From contig JACCWM010000086.1 of NCBI GenBank assembly GCA_013697635.1, forward strand, positions 1-48,962: 48,962 nucleotides of DNA. The letters are read 5' to 3'. Below are positions 36,693 to 44,801 of the stretch, piece by piece. The notes under the pieces were generated by a model, which was not told the origin of the DNA, did not search any database, and worked only from the letters and a program-made list of their open reading frames with translations. Numbering within the stretch: the first letter of the stretch is position 1; every line of letters begins with the position of its first letter. Both the position numbers and the translations under genes were made by a program. The stretch comes from Lujinxingiaceae bacterium. GTDB taxonomy: Bacteria; Myxococcota_A; Bradymonadia; Bradymonadales; Bradymonadaceae.

Positions 36693-37328
36693 TCAAGGGG
36701 CCACGAAGTCGAGCTTGAGCAAGACCTCCTTTTTGATCAAGTCGTCGGGCATGCCGGCGTATTTGATGTCAAAGTCCAGCCGATTGAAGGTGAACTCGGC
36801 CGAGGCGCGAAGCGACTGGTCGGCTGAGGTCTTGATCGTTGCTGGAAAGCTCAGCTCACGCGTGATGCCGCGAAGCGTCAAATCGCCGGTGACCACGTGG
36901 GTGCTGCCCTGGCCGGCCTTTGCTTCGATGCGCCGGGAGACAAAGTTTGCCTTCGGGTGGTTCTCGACGTCAAAGAAGTCCTCAGACTTCAAGTGCCCGG
37001 TGAGCTTCTCGTTGTCCGAGAAGACGCTGGTCGTATCGACCTCGAACTCGACCTTGTTGACCTGGGCGCCGACCCGATGGACCTTGCCGCTCCAGGCGTT
37101 GAAGCCGCCCTTGTGATCGCCCGTGAGCTTGGCGCCGACCCAACCGATGCTCGATTTATCGACCGCGATCGCCGTGACGCGAGCCGCAGGTGCGAGCTTT
37201 TGGGCTGCAGGCTCGGCCGCCTGGGCCGACGACACCAGCGCCGCGGGCTTGTTGTCCAACTCGCTCCTGCAGCCGATCGCAAAAGCCATTCCGAGAACTA
37301 GCAACACCGTCGTCAGCTTCGTATTCAT
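36693..37328 (-). CDS. YceI family lipoprotein
   Basis: Periplasmic YceI-type lipocalin-like beta-barrel, a family that binds isoprenoid quinones or polyprenyl lipids. 211 residues with a lipoprotein signal (LTTVLLVLGMAFAIGC). The mature part starts near residue 50 with AIDKSSIGWVGAKLTGDHKGG and ends with TLRGITRELSFPATIK and RASAEFTFNRLDFDIKY, all diagnostic (VDPAHS.v.f.v.H.g......G.f type). GGAG lies eight bases before the ATG. Upstream in the 117-base gap is a palindrome (37417-37430) that could be an operator; the LysR gene precedes it in the same direction and the dioxygenase follows after 42 nt, suggesting a small regulated unit. Confidence 0.95.
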   Translation of the reverse strand: MNTKLTTVLLVLGMAFAIGCRSELDNKPAALVSSAQAAEPAAQKLAPAARVTAIAVDKSSIGWVGAKLTGDHKGGFNAWSGKVHRVGAQVNKVEFEVDTTSVFSDNEKLTGHLKSEDFFDVENHPKANFVSRRIEAKAGQGSTHVVTGDLTLRGITRELSFPATIKTSADQSLRASAEFTFNRLDFDIKYAGMPDDLIKKEVLLKLDFVAP

Positions 37329-37416
37329 CGTTCATCTCCGTTGGTTATGTACCGAGAGCGAATCCCTCGGTGATGAACAGAGCTTAGACTGTCTCCAGGA
37401 TATGATAAGACGGCAA

Positions 37417-37430
37417 AATGAGAACTCATT
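37417..37430. promoter_or_regulatory. Palindrome, possible operator upstream of YceI
   Basis: AATGAG-AA-CTCATT is a perfect 6-2-6 inverted repeat, about 90 bases upstream of the YceI ATG, just after the LysR gene. The region is AT-richer than its surroundings. It could bind LysR or another regulator; without a compared homologue this is only a candidate. Confidence 0.35.
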
Positions 37431-37445
37431 GTTTCCAATTAGAGT

Positions 37446-38360
37446 CTATTCGTCATCCAAGCAAGCCCACGGAGGCGCGCCAGCGAAACGCTCGACCAGA
37501 AAGTCGATGAAGAGGCGCACCTTCTGGGAGAGGTAGCGCCGATGAGGATAGACCGCCCAGACATCGAGGCGCTCGGTGGTCCAGGGTGTGAGGATAAACT
37601 CGAGCTCCCCGGCACGAATCGCGTCGACGGCGATGAAGTCCGGAGAGAGCACAATGCCCAGGCCTTGTCGCGCGGCCTCGACGAGCGCCTGGCCATTGTT
37701 GGCCACCATGCGGCCCTCGACGCGCACGAGCGTTTCGCCATCGGGCCCGTTAAACCTCCAGCTCGCGCCCATGGCTTGATAGCTGTAGAGCAGGCAAGAA
37801 TGGTCCTTGAGATCGCGCGGATGAGCGGGCCGACCAAAGCGCTCCAGATACTCAGGGCTTGCCACGAGACCCAGGGCCACCGGGGCCAAGTGTCGGGCGA
37901 ACAGGCTCGAATCGCTCAGCGCACCGACACGCACGGCGACGTCAAATCCCTGCTCGACGATATCGACACGGGGATCGGAGAATTGAATGTCGACGTCGAG
38001 ATCGGGATAGCGGCGCATGAAGTCGCACACGGCCGGATTGAGGTAGTGCAACCCAAACGTCATCGGCGCCGTCACGCGCAGCACGCCTTTGGGCGCGAGC
38101 TGCTGTTGGGAGAGCGCACGCTCTGCCTCGCTGATGTCGGCCAGGATCATCAGACAGCGCTCAAAATAGACGGCCCCAAGCTCGGTGACCGTGACGTTTC
38201 GCGTCGTGCGCTGCAAGAGGCGCACGCCGAGGCGCTCCTCGAGCCGGTCGATCTGCTTGCTGACATGGGACTTGGAGAGCTGGAGCTTTCGGGCCGCAGC
38301 CGTAAACCCCTGCTCTCGTACGACCTCCACAAAAATCGCCATCGCCGAAGCTGAATCCAT
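37446..38360 (-). CDS. LysR family transcriptional regulator
   Basis: DNA-binding regulator, 304 residues from an ATG at 38360 preceded by GGAG. The N-terminal winged helix is typical: MAIFVEVVREQGFTAAARKL, QLSKSHVSKQIDRLEERLGV, RLLQRTTRNVTVTELG. A periplasmic-binding-protein-like effector domain (about residues 90-300) follows: VLRVTAPMTFGLHYLNPAVC, LPVALGLVASPEYLERFG, AIRAGELEFILTPWTTERL. An in-frame ATG at 38423 lies within the leader and would add an atypical 21-residue tail, so the shorter start is preferred. The leader contains an inverted repeat (38374-38408) that could be an autoregulatory site. Likely targets are the YceI/dioxygenase genes next to it or the divergent gene at 38581; the inducer is unknown. 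Confidence 0.95.
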   Translation of the reverse strand: MDSASAMAIFVEVVREQGFTAAARKLQLSKSHVSKQIDRLEERLGVRLLQRTTRNVTVTELGAVYFERCLMILADISEAERALSQQQLAPKGVLRVTAPMTFGLHYLNPAVCDFMRRYPDLDVDIQFSDPRVDIVEQGFDVAVRVGALSDSSLFARHLAPVALGLVASPEYLERFGRPAHPRDLKDHSCLLYSYQAMGASWRFNGPDGETLVRVEGRMVANNGQALVEAARQGLGIVLSPDFIAVDAIRAGELEFILTPWTTERLDVWAVYPHRRYLSQKVRLFIDFLVERFAGAPPWACLDDE

Positions 38361-38373
38361 GGGCACTCCAGAG

Positions 38374-38408
38374 GGTGTGGCGCTCGCCAGACAACCTGGC
38401 GCGACACC
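38374..38408. promoter_or_regulatory. Extended dyad in the LysR leader, possible operator
   Basis: The core CGCCAG-acaac-CTGGCG (38385-38401) is a perfect 6-bp inverted repeat, and outside it GGTGT (38374-38378) pairs with ACACC (38404-38408). It starts 14 bases upstream of the LysR ATG in the gap shared with the divergent lipoprotein gene. LysR regulators bind dyads in such divergent gaps, so an autoregulatory site is plausible. Binding is inferred. Confidence 0.45.
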
Positions 38409-38580
38409 CCGTTCAAATAGCATGGCGACCGGGCGGCTCCAAGGCGCTGCACGTCACGCCAAGGGCTCGCCAACGGGTTGCATTCCACAAATTTGGGCGG
38501 TAAGGTGCTTCCCGCCTCAGGGCCTCGTCTGATTCAACCTCGTTTTATTGGCTTTGATACCCCTCACACTCCCAAAAACT

Positions 38581-39957
38581 ATGCGATTTAAGACACTCTC
38601 AGTAACCGCCTTCGCCCTCGCTGGCGCGCTCACGCTTTCCGCGGCTCAGATGGGCTGCCAGGAAGTCGAGGAGCCGACCACGGTCCTGACCCAGGAACAA
38701 TGGCGCGAGGTCAAACAGCACATCCTCGATAAGGATCCCAGCCCGCGCTACAAGATTGGGGCAAACTTCAACGACGAGATCGAGCTGATCGGCTTTGACG
38801 TCGAGGAGCCGATCGTTGCGGGCAAGCCGGCCACCTTTACCTGGTATTGGAAGGCGCTCAAGGATGGCAGCCAGAACTGGCAGATTTTTGTGCACTTCGA
38901 CTCCACGGCGCGCGCCTTTCGCCAGAACCTCGACCATCATCCGGTCAACGGGCTCTATCAGACCAGCCGCTGGAAGAAGGGCCAGATCGTACGCGACGTG
39001 CAAAAGGTCAACATCCGGGCCAATTATCCTGGCGGGCCGGCCGTTCCCTACATCGGCTTCTTTCGCGGTGAGTCGCGCTTGCCGATCAAGAACGACGTGC
39101 GCAAGTCCAATGACAACCGCGTGATCGGACCGACTTTGACCATCCAAGGCAACGCCGCTGCGCCCGCTGCAGCCAGCCCGCGCTACGCCGTGCAGCTGAC
39201 CGATGCCGAACAGGCCGCCACACTGACCCTCGACGGCAAGCTCGACGAGGCACTCTGGGCGGGCATCCCCACGCTCAAGCTCTCGCCGATGGGCAATGCG
39301 CCCGCGCTCGAGACTGTTGTCAAGGCGTTTTGGACCGAGAGTCACCTCTACATCGGCGCCACGCTGACCGACACGCACATCTGGGGCACGCTCACCGAGC
39401 GCGACGCCAGCCTCTGGAATGAGGAGGTCTTCGAGGTGTTCCTTGCGCCCCATGGTGCCGAGGGCGAATACGTCGAGCTGCAGGTCAGCCCGCTTGGCAC
39501 GATCTTCGACGCTCACTTCAAGGCTCGCCTTGGCCGCGGTGAAGGCTCACGCCAGGAGCAAATCGACCGCGCACGTGCATGGAACATGGAGGGCCTCGAA
39601 GTTGGCGTTCATGTCGATGGCACCGTCAACGACAAGAGCGTCGAAGACAAGTCGTGGAGCATCGAGATGAAGATTCCCCTCGATCAGCTCCCGGCGCTCA
39701 AAGAGAAGCCCGAAGCCGGTGCGGTGTGGAGCGTCAACCTTTACCGCTTCGATCGCCCGCAGGACAAGGTCAGCCACGCCTATGGCTGGTCGACCGAGCC
39801 ACGCGGCGATTTCCACCGCATCGAGCAATTTGGCCAGTTTCGCTTCGCTGGCCAGGGCGGCGCCGTCGCCGCGCCCAAGCTCTCGCCAGAAGCCGTCGAG
39901 CAGCTCAAGCGCCGCGTCGACGAAATCAAGATCGATCAACCGTCGGCAGCTCAGTAA
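38581..39957 (+). CDS. Lipoprotein with CBM9/DOMON-like carbohydrate-binding domain
   Basis: 458 residues. ATG at 38581 gives a signal LSVTAFALAGALTLSAAQMGC; a TTG frame starting 33 bases earlier is not needed. Residues about 40-195 form a beta-sandwich (ELIGFDVEEPIVAGKPATFT, WQIFVHFDST, FRQNLDHHPVNGLYQTSRWK) of the type found as C-terminal domains of membrane glycosyltransferases. Residues about 215-420 are a DOMON/CBM9-type domain: LDGKLDEALWAGIPTLKLSP, ESHLYIGATLTDTHIWGTL, WNEEVFEVFLAPHGAEGEYV, VSPLGTIFDAHF and a final DFHRIEQFGQFRF. These bind sugars or haem. It lies divergent to the LysR gene across 220 bases; a possible target of it. The strong hairpin at 39972 follows the stop. Confidence 0.92.
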   Translation: MRFKTLSVTAFALAGALTLSAAQMGCQEVEEPTTVLTQEQWREVKQHILDKDPSPRYKIGANFNDEIELIGFDVEEPIVAGKPATFTWYWKALKDGSQNWQIFVHFDSTARAFRQNLDHHPVNGLYQTSRWKKGQIVRDVQKVNIRANYPGGPAVPYIGFFRGESRLPIKNDVRKSNDNRVIGPTLTIQGNAAAPAAASPRYAVQLTDAEQAATLTLDGKLDEALWAGIPTLKLSPMGNAPALETVVKAFWTESHLYIGATLTDTHIWGTLTERDASLWNEEVFEVFLAPHGAEGEYVELQVSPLGTIFDAHFKARLGRGEGSRQEQIDRARAWNMEGLEVGVHVDGTVNDKSVEDKSWSIEMKIPLDQLPALKEKPEAGAVWSVNLYRFDRPQDKVSHAYGWSTEPRGDFHRIEQFGQFRFAGQGGAVAAPKLSPEAVEQLKRRVDEIKIDQPSAAQ

Positions 39958-39971
39958 ACACGCCAACATCC

Positions 39972-40008
39972 GGACAATCGGGCATATTCTTGCCTCGCCC
40001 GATTGTCC
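39972..40008. repeat. Perfect 12-bp inverted repeat after the CBM9-type gene
   Basis: GGACAATCGGGC (39972-39983) is repeated inverted as GCCCGATTGTCC (39997-40008) with a 13-base spacer. It starts 14 bases after the stop codon and has no T-run, so it may be a terminator that works without a U-tract, an mRNA-stabilising hairpin, or a protein-binding site. Confidence 0.7.
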
Positions 40009-40162
40009 ACCGGCGCTCTCTCAATCATTGCATTCCAGTACAGGGGAATTGACAACTTTCACCAAATCATTGAAGGGTTGTCGCATAATGTAGTAGAGTA
40101 GGCTTCTCCGCACGACATCAATTCATTGACCCCTGCCACGACCAATTGAAGGAAGAGTTGTC

Positions 40163-40369
40163 ATGAGCGATAAGCGCAAACAAAGTTTGTACTTCCCCGA
40201 TGAGTACCTCGACGAAATCCGAGCTGAGTCCCTGCGCCAGGACCGTTCAATGTCCTGGGTCGTCCAAAAGGCCTGGGAGCTCTCGCGAGAGACGATCCGA
40301 AACTTCCCATCGGCCAACGACTACCTGCCTGACGACGACAGCGCCGAGGACGAGCGCGACCGCTCCTGA
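40163..40369 (+). CDS. TIGR04563-like small ribbon-helix-helix protein
   Basis: A 68-residue acidic-tailed protein: MSDKRKQSLYFPDEYLDEIR, AESLRQDRSMSWVVQKAWEL, SRETIRNFPS. The QSLYFP.E.L.EI...A.R.DRS.SWVVQ.AW pattern is that of TIGR04563, a small family known mainly from Myxococcota relatives, and of ribbon-helix-helix DNA-binding proteins: a basic N-terminal strand (KQSLYF) followed by two helices. It is likely a dimeric transcription regulator. GGAAGAG lies just upstream. It stands alone: the gap before it (205 bases) contains the inverted repeat at 39972, and a strong bidirectional terminator follows 35 bases after its stop. Confidence 0.88.
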   Translation: MSDKRKQSLYFPDEYLDEIRAESLRQDRSMSWVVQKAWELSRETIRNFPSANDYLPDDDSAEDERDRS

Positions 40370-40404
40370 GCTGATCGCCTTTGAAGCCTGGAGATTGAAC
40401 ACAT

Positions 40405-40439
40405 AAAAAACCGCGCGGCCAACGCCGCGCGGTTTTTTT
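40405..40439. terminator. Bidirectional Rho-independent terminator
   Basis: A 9-bp perfect GC stem (CCGCGCGGC at 40411-40419, GCCGCGCGG at 40424-40432) flanked by A6 on the left and T7 on the right. It lies between the TIGR04563 gene (plus) and the beta-propeller lipoprotein (minus, end 40470), so it can stop transcription from both sides. Confidence 0.92.
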
Positions 40440-40469
40440 GTTTTCATGCCTACAGCCTGCACATGAACT

Positions 40470-42101
40470 TCATTGCGGATGGATTGTATAGGCCTGAACG
40501 GTATTGATGATGCTGTGCTTTCCGATCCAATCGTGGGCCAAGCCGTTGCGGCGCACGCTCCAAAGATCCATCGTGCTGCCGGCCAGACCGGGGTCGGTGA
40601 CGTTGGGATTGGTCGCCAAAAACACCAGTTCCTTGCCCTGCGGCGAGAGCTGAGCATTGCGCACTTGAACGACGCAGTTGGTCACGTCGACGCGACGGTT
40701 TTGGTCGTCGTAGCAATTGCCGTCGGCATAGTCCTTCCAATCATTGCCCCAGACCACCTCGTAGGCCCGGGTGACCGGATCGACGCGAATGATGTCGGTC
40801 TTCTCGATATTGAGTTCGTCGCAACGTCGTGCGGCAACGGCGTAGAGCTTGCCGTCCGGTCCAAAGCCCAGCGGGCCGCGCAGGTCAGTGTACTGATAGG
40901 CCGGATTTTCATGGGTGAGCACGCAGCCTTCCGTCGCCGGGCTGCCCTGGTAGGGTGATTTGGGAAGGCCAAAAACCGTACGCCCCGCGATACAGCGGGC
41001 GGTGTCGTACTCGGTGTCCGAGGCTGCATCACAGTGGTGGACGCTGCCACAGGCAGTGGCATCAATGCACTCGTCGTCGAGCTCAGCCATGCGCGCGATC
41101 TCGATGAAATGCAGCGTCACTTCCTGGGCCGTGCAGCGCTTGAAGCGCCCGCACTTCTGCCCCGGTCCCGTGCACTCCGGCGCATCATAGGAGTTGGGCA
41201 TCTGGCAGCGCGCATAGTCGTTGGGCGCGGTGGTCAAAAACGACAAGTACTTGCCATCTGCCGAGAAAGCCGTCGGCACGTAGCCACCGAAGTAGCTGCC
41301 GCTGATGTCCTGGAAATTCTCGGAGTTGACCGTAAAGACCTTGTTCGTGATCGGGCGACCAAGATCGCCGACGAAGACGTCCATGGTCTGAAGGTCGTGC
41401 AGATAGACCACGCCCTTGTTGACCTTAGGATCGATGAACCAGGTTCCCTCGGACGAACCGACCGCAGCCAAATTGGCGATGAACACCTCATCGGCGGTGC
41501 CCAGCACGCGGTAGAAGGCCTTGATCAAGTTGTTCTCGGTGCGACTGTAGGTGAGGTGGTTGTCGACCAGACGAGGGCCACGCACGCTCGAGACCAACAG
41601 CTCACCGTCACCATCGACGACCATCTCATCGGTGATCGTCGCGACGTAAACATCAAGCGTGCCCACAGAATCTGCGTTGTCGCGCGTGTAGACAAAGTGC
41701 TTGAGGTCGAGCGAGACCATGCACTCTTGGGGCGGACCACAGGAAACATTGTCTGGATTGAGCTTGATGTCGCTGTCGCCCGAGAGCAGACGAAGCTCGT
41801 AGGTCTTCGGCGTGGTAATCTTCTCAAGCGAGTAGGAAATGCGATAGTCTTCAGGCTCGATCGGTTGCTCGACGGCGTCGGGGCCGGCATCCACTTCGTT
41901 ATTGTTGGGCGTGGGCTCGACGCAGACATTACCCTGGCAGACCAGGTCGTCCTTGCACTCGCTGGCGTTCTCGCAGCTGCCGCCGCTCTTTGTACGCCCA
42001 TCATCGGAACAAGCCGCAGCGCCAAGCACGGCCACCAACAACGCCACCCGGCCAAGAACTGGCCATCTACTATTCATTGTGCGATCTGACATAATACGCA
42101 T
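40470..42101 (-). CDS. Lipoprotein with Cys-rich stalk and beta-propeller-like body
   Basis: About 543 residues, secreted. The signal is LGRVALLVAVLGAAAC; several in-frame starts are possible (42128 TTG, 42101 ATG with AAGAG about eight bases upstream, 42092 and 42077 ATG), and 42101 or 42077 are both acceptable. Behind the Cys is the small stalk SCENASECKDDLVCQGNVCV, a Dickkopf-like cysteine pattern very common in Myxococcota lipoproteins. The rest is a strand-rich, WD40/TolB-like body with repeated units such as LKHFVYTRDNADSVGTLDVY, SADGKYLSFLTTAPNDYA, GPDGKLYAVAARRCDELNIE, SPQGKELVFLATNPNVTDPG. Further Cys pairs (CGRFKRC, CIDATACGSVHHC) may form disulfides. Function unknown; surface sensor or binding protein. 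Confidence 0.85.
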   Translation of the reverse strand: MRIMSDRTMNSRWPVLGRVALLVAVLGAAACSDDGRTKSGGSCENASECKDDLVCQGNVCVEPTPNNNEVDAGPDAVEQPIEPEDYRISYSLEKITTPKTYELRLLSGDSDIKLNPDNVSCGPPQECMVSLDLKHFVYTRDNADSVGTLDVYVATITDEMVVDGDGELLVSSVRGPRLVDNHLTYSRTENNLIKAFYRVLGTADEVFIANLAAVGSSEGTWFIDPKVNKGVVYLHDLQTMDVFVGDLGRPITNKVFTVNSENFQDISGSYFGGYVPTAFSADGKYLSFLTTAPNDYARCQMPNSYDAPECTGPGQKCGRFKRCTAQEVTLHFIEIARMAELDDECIDATACGSVHHCDAASDTEYDTARCIAGRTVFGLPKSPYQGSPATEGCVLTHENPAYQYTDLRGPLGFGPDGKLYAVAARRCDELNIEKTDIIRVDPVTRAYEVVWGNDWKDYADGNCYDDQNRRVDVTNCVVQVRNAQLSPQGKELVFLATNPNVTDPGLAGSTMDLWSVRRNGLAHDWIGKHSIINTVQAYTIHPQ

Positions 42102-42234
42102 GACATGGCTCTTGTAAAACGAACGCAAAAGTCTTGGCGCCCATGAGGAGCGCCCCCGAGCGGCCTACTATAGAAATGAGCCCTTCACATATCAAGCCCG
42201 ACGCATCCAACACCAACGCAGCCCACCCCCGTGC

Positions 42235-42627
42235 TCACTCGATTGCCTTGGCCTGCTGCCAAAGCGCCTCCATCTCGTCGAGCGAAGCGCTCTGCGGCGA
42301 GCGACCGCTCGCCAGCAGTCCGTTGAGCACGTAGGCAAAGCGGCGCTCGAACTTGACGCTGGCCGATTGCAGGGCCTGCTCGGCGTCGATGTCGAGCTTT
42401 CGCGCGACGTTGACCACGGCGAACAGCAAATCGCCCAGCTCTTCGGCTACACGCTCATCGGCGCTTTCAGCGCGATCGAGCAAGGCGCGCAGCTCGCCGA
42501 CCTCCTCGTCGACCTTCTCCAGCGCACCGACGACCGTTGGCCAATCAAAGCCAAGCGCGCCGGCCTCTCGTCCAATGCGTTGGGCGCGAACCAGCGCACA
42601 AGGCGAACTCTTTGGGCTCTTGTTCAC
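42235..42627 (-). CDS. MazG-type nucleotide pyrophosphohydrolase, single-domain
   Basis: 130 residues that match only the C-terminal catalytic half of MazG: RIGREAGALGFDWPTVVGAL, EKVDEEVGELRALLD, ERVAEELGDLLFAVVNVARK (the EExxE and ExxD metal ligands), LQSASVKFERRFAYVLNGL, SLDEMEALWQQAKAIE. MazG hydrolyses NTPs and house-cleans damaged nucleotides or lowers ppGpp. The enzyme of Escherichia coli has two such domains; here the first is absent, but single-domain members are known, so this is likely a working enzyme rather than a fragment. GTG start with GGGAG about nine bases upstream. It is divergent from the operon at 42765 and precedes the beta-propeller lipoprotein gene by 134 nt. Confidence 0.93.
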   Translation of the reverse strand: MNKSPKSSPCALVRAQRIGREAGALGFDWPTVVGALEKVDEEVGELRALLDRAESADERVAEELGDLLFAVVNVARKLDIDAEQALQSASVKFERRFAYVLNGLLASGRSPQSASLDEMEALWQQAKAIE

Positions 42628-42673
42628 AACAGGGCTCCCTATCCAGTGGACATCGACCAGCGGCCGATTTCGG

Positions 42674-42703
42674 TTGTACCGAGCAGGATCAGACGTCTAG
42701 AAT
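42674..42703 (+). promoter_or_regulatory. Candidate promoter of the 42765-48962 operon
   Basis: TTGTAC at 42674-42679 and TAGAAT at 42698-42703 (five of six -10 positions) with 18-base spacing. A start near 42710 leaves a leader of about 55 bases. The -35 box is only half conserved. Confidence 0.45.
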
Positions 42704-42764
42704 AGCGACGGTTCATCTTGTTTCAAATTGCAGCGCACTCGTCCACCCAGAGAGTACCCATCTC

Positions 42765-44801
42765 ATGTCCTTTCGCTCCAAAGCGACGGGCGAAAGCCCG
42801 TTTTCCGCCCTGCTCAATTTGCTCATCCTCGTGGCCGTGGTTGCCTCGTCCTGGTTGATGGCGCCCCAGGCCGCCGCCCAGGGTGGCAACGCCGAGATGG
42901 AAGCCTTGCTCAAGCAGGCAGGCACCAGCACGCGCAAAGTCCAGCAGGGTCCGCTCGCGCCGCCGAGCGTAACGCCGGTCAACATGGACGTGCACTGGCG
43001 ACTTTGGAAGCGCGTCGCCAACGCGGGCCAGGCCGGCGTCAGTGAACTCACAGCGTTTCGAAATGACGCTCGAAGCCTCGGCTACCACAACATGCCCACC
43101 CAGGCGATGGCCATCGTCACGCTGGCGCGTCGCGCCGAGCAGCAAGGTGGCGAGCCGACAATGATCATCCAGCTTTACCGCCAGGCGCAGCGCCTCGCTC
43201 CCGACTTGCCCTATCCGTATCTGGCCCATGCCTCGTACTTGTTTCGCAAACAGACCGCCGAGGTGCCCTCGATGGCCGCATCCTATTTCAAAGGCATCGA
43301 GCGCGGCGTTCGCTGGCTCGATACGCGGCTGGCCTGGCAGCTCAAGATCATCGTCCTGGCGCTGATCGCGCTACTTGGCGCGTCATTTGTCTTTCTCTTC
43401 ACTCAGCTCGTGCGCTACTTCGGCATTGCCGCCTACGACGCAACCCGCGTTTTGCCGCGCGGCTTCTCCAGCGGCCAGACGGTCCTTCTAACCATCGTGC
43501 TTGTCGTCATGCCGGGCCTGCTGCTGCGCTCTCCCCTGCTTTCACTGATCATCTTGCTTGCGCTGGTCGCCGTCTTCCAACAGCTCAACGAGCGCATCGT
43601 CACGGCTGTGATCTTCTCCGCGCTGGCCCTGCTGCCCTTTGTCGATCATCACATGGGCGATCTCGTCAGCTTTCCAGGTAGCCGGGCCCAAGCGTTGATG
43701 CACGCCCAATACTTCGTCTGTGATCCGGCCTGCACCCAGGCGCTCGCAGACCAAGCCGGCGGACCGCAAGGCGACGCTCTAACTCGATTTACCCATGCCC
43801 TCGCAATCTACCGCACGGGCGACACCGCCCGCTTCCAGGCGCTCCTCACGATGCTCGACGGCGAGCCCGCCTGGCCGGTCGCGATTCGCGGCGAGGTCGA
43901 CAACCTGCGCGGCGCGATCCATGTGGCCCTGGGCAAGCCCGAAGACGCTGCACCCTACCTGGTGGCTGCCCGCACAGCGCTACCAACGAGCGCGGCGCCA
44001 TCTTTCAACATGATGCGCGCCTACCAACTGGCCGCCCAGGAAGCGGAGGCCAACAGCGCACTCCAAGAAGCCAGCGCTCGCGACATGGCTGCGGTCGGCG
44101 CCTTCATCGAACAGGATCGCCGCGACGTGAACAACCAGTTGATGGTCCCGCCGCTTGGCCTTGGCCACTTCTGGAAACATCACACCGACCAGCAACGCGA
44201 AGACATCTCGATGATCGGCCCGATTTGGAACTCACTTGCAGGCGAGCGCCTTGTCTTGGACTGGGCACCCTATTTGGGCGGGTTGGGCTTGCTCATCGTG
44301 ATTTTGTGCGCCCCACTGCGACGCATGCATCGCACCAGCACACCGTGCCCAAAATGTGGGCTCGCCCGCGATCCAAACGATGCCCACAAGATGGCCGGCC
44401 ATCACTACTGTCTGCCCTGCTATCGCACCTTTCTCGCCGGCGCATCGCTGAGCTATGAGGCCCGCGTCCACAACGAGACCGTGCTCGGTCGACGCGACCG
44501 CATGCAGGCGTTTTTGAGGCGCACGCTCTCGCTGATCGTTCCCGGCACGGGCCACGCGCTGGCAGGTCACGCCTTGTTGGGCTTTGGCGTAACGTTCACC
44601 CTGATCTTTGCCGCCCTGGCCCTGTGGCAACCCATGGGCATCTGGCGCTCACCCTTTGAGCTGTTCACCGGCGATTGGCTGGGACAGCGCGCCCTGGCCT
44701 GGGCCGCGCTCAGCATCTGTGCTTGTATTGGACTGAACGCGGCCTGGCGCGACATTGTGCCCACGCGTATCGAATCACCCCGCGCCAGGAAATCCCCATG
44801 A
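42765..44801 (+). CDS. Multi-pass TPR/zinc-ribbon membrane protein
   Basis: 678 residues, function unknown. Signal-like N terminus (LLNLLILVAVVASSWLMAPQ, then AAAQGG). Residues about 70-175 are TPR-like (TQAMAIVTLARRAEQQG, MIIQLYRQAQRLAPDLPYPY). Membrane segments at about 193-215, 245-265, 268-290 and 295-310 follow, then a second TPR-like stretch (about 330-450: FTHALAIYRTGDTARFQALL, AIHVALGKPEDAAPYLVAAR). A helix at about 505-522 leads into a zinc ribbon with four Cys, CPKCGLARDPNDAHKMAGHH then YCLPCYRTF, and two or three final helices (TLSLIVPGTGHALAGHALLG, VTFTLIFAALALWQPMGIW). The zinc ribbon-plus-'GTGHALAGH' ending looks like DUF5683/TM2-like regions. ATG at 42765 is used because the upstream frame lacks a signal. 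Its stop overlaps the next ATG (ATGA). Confidence 0.85.
   Translation: MSFRSKATGESPFSALLNLLILVAVVASSWLMAPQAAAQGGNAEMEALLKQAGTSTRKVQQGPLAPPSVTPVNMDVHWRLWKRVANAGQAGVSELTAFRNDARSLGYHNMPTQAMAIVTLARRAEQQGGEPTMIIQLYRQAQRLAPDLPYPYLAHASYLFRKQTAEVPSMAASYFKGIERGVRWLDTRLAWQLKIIVLALIALLGASFVFLFTQLVRYFGIAAYDATRVLPRGFSSGQTVLLTIVLVVMPGLLLRSPLLSLIILLALVAVFQQLNERIVTAVIFSALALLPFVDHHMGDLVSFPGSRAQALMHAQYFVCDPACTQALADQAGGPQGDALTRFTHALAIYRTGDTARFQALLTMLDGEPAWPVAIRGEVDNLRGAIHVALGKPEDAAPYLVAARTALPTSAAPSFNMMRAYQLAAQEAEANSALQEASARDMAAVGAFIEQDRRDVNNQLMVPPLGLGHFWKHHTDQQREDISMIGPIWNSLAGERLVLDWAPYLGGLGLLIVILCAPLRRMHRTSTPCPKCGLARDPNDAHKMAGHHYCLPCYRTFLAGASLSYEARVHNETVLGRRDRMQAFLRRTLSLIVPGTGHALAGHALLGFGVTFTLIFAALALWQPMGIWRSPFELFTGDWLGQRALAWAALSICACIGLNAAWRDIVPTRIESPRARKSP

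Noticed and set aside
42537-42764. Upstream extension of the TPR/zinc-ribbon gene
   Set aside because: It overlaps mazG, has no signal peptide and the promoter lies within it.
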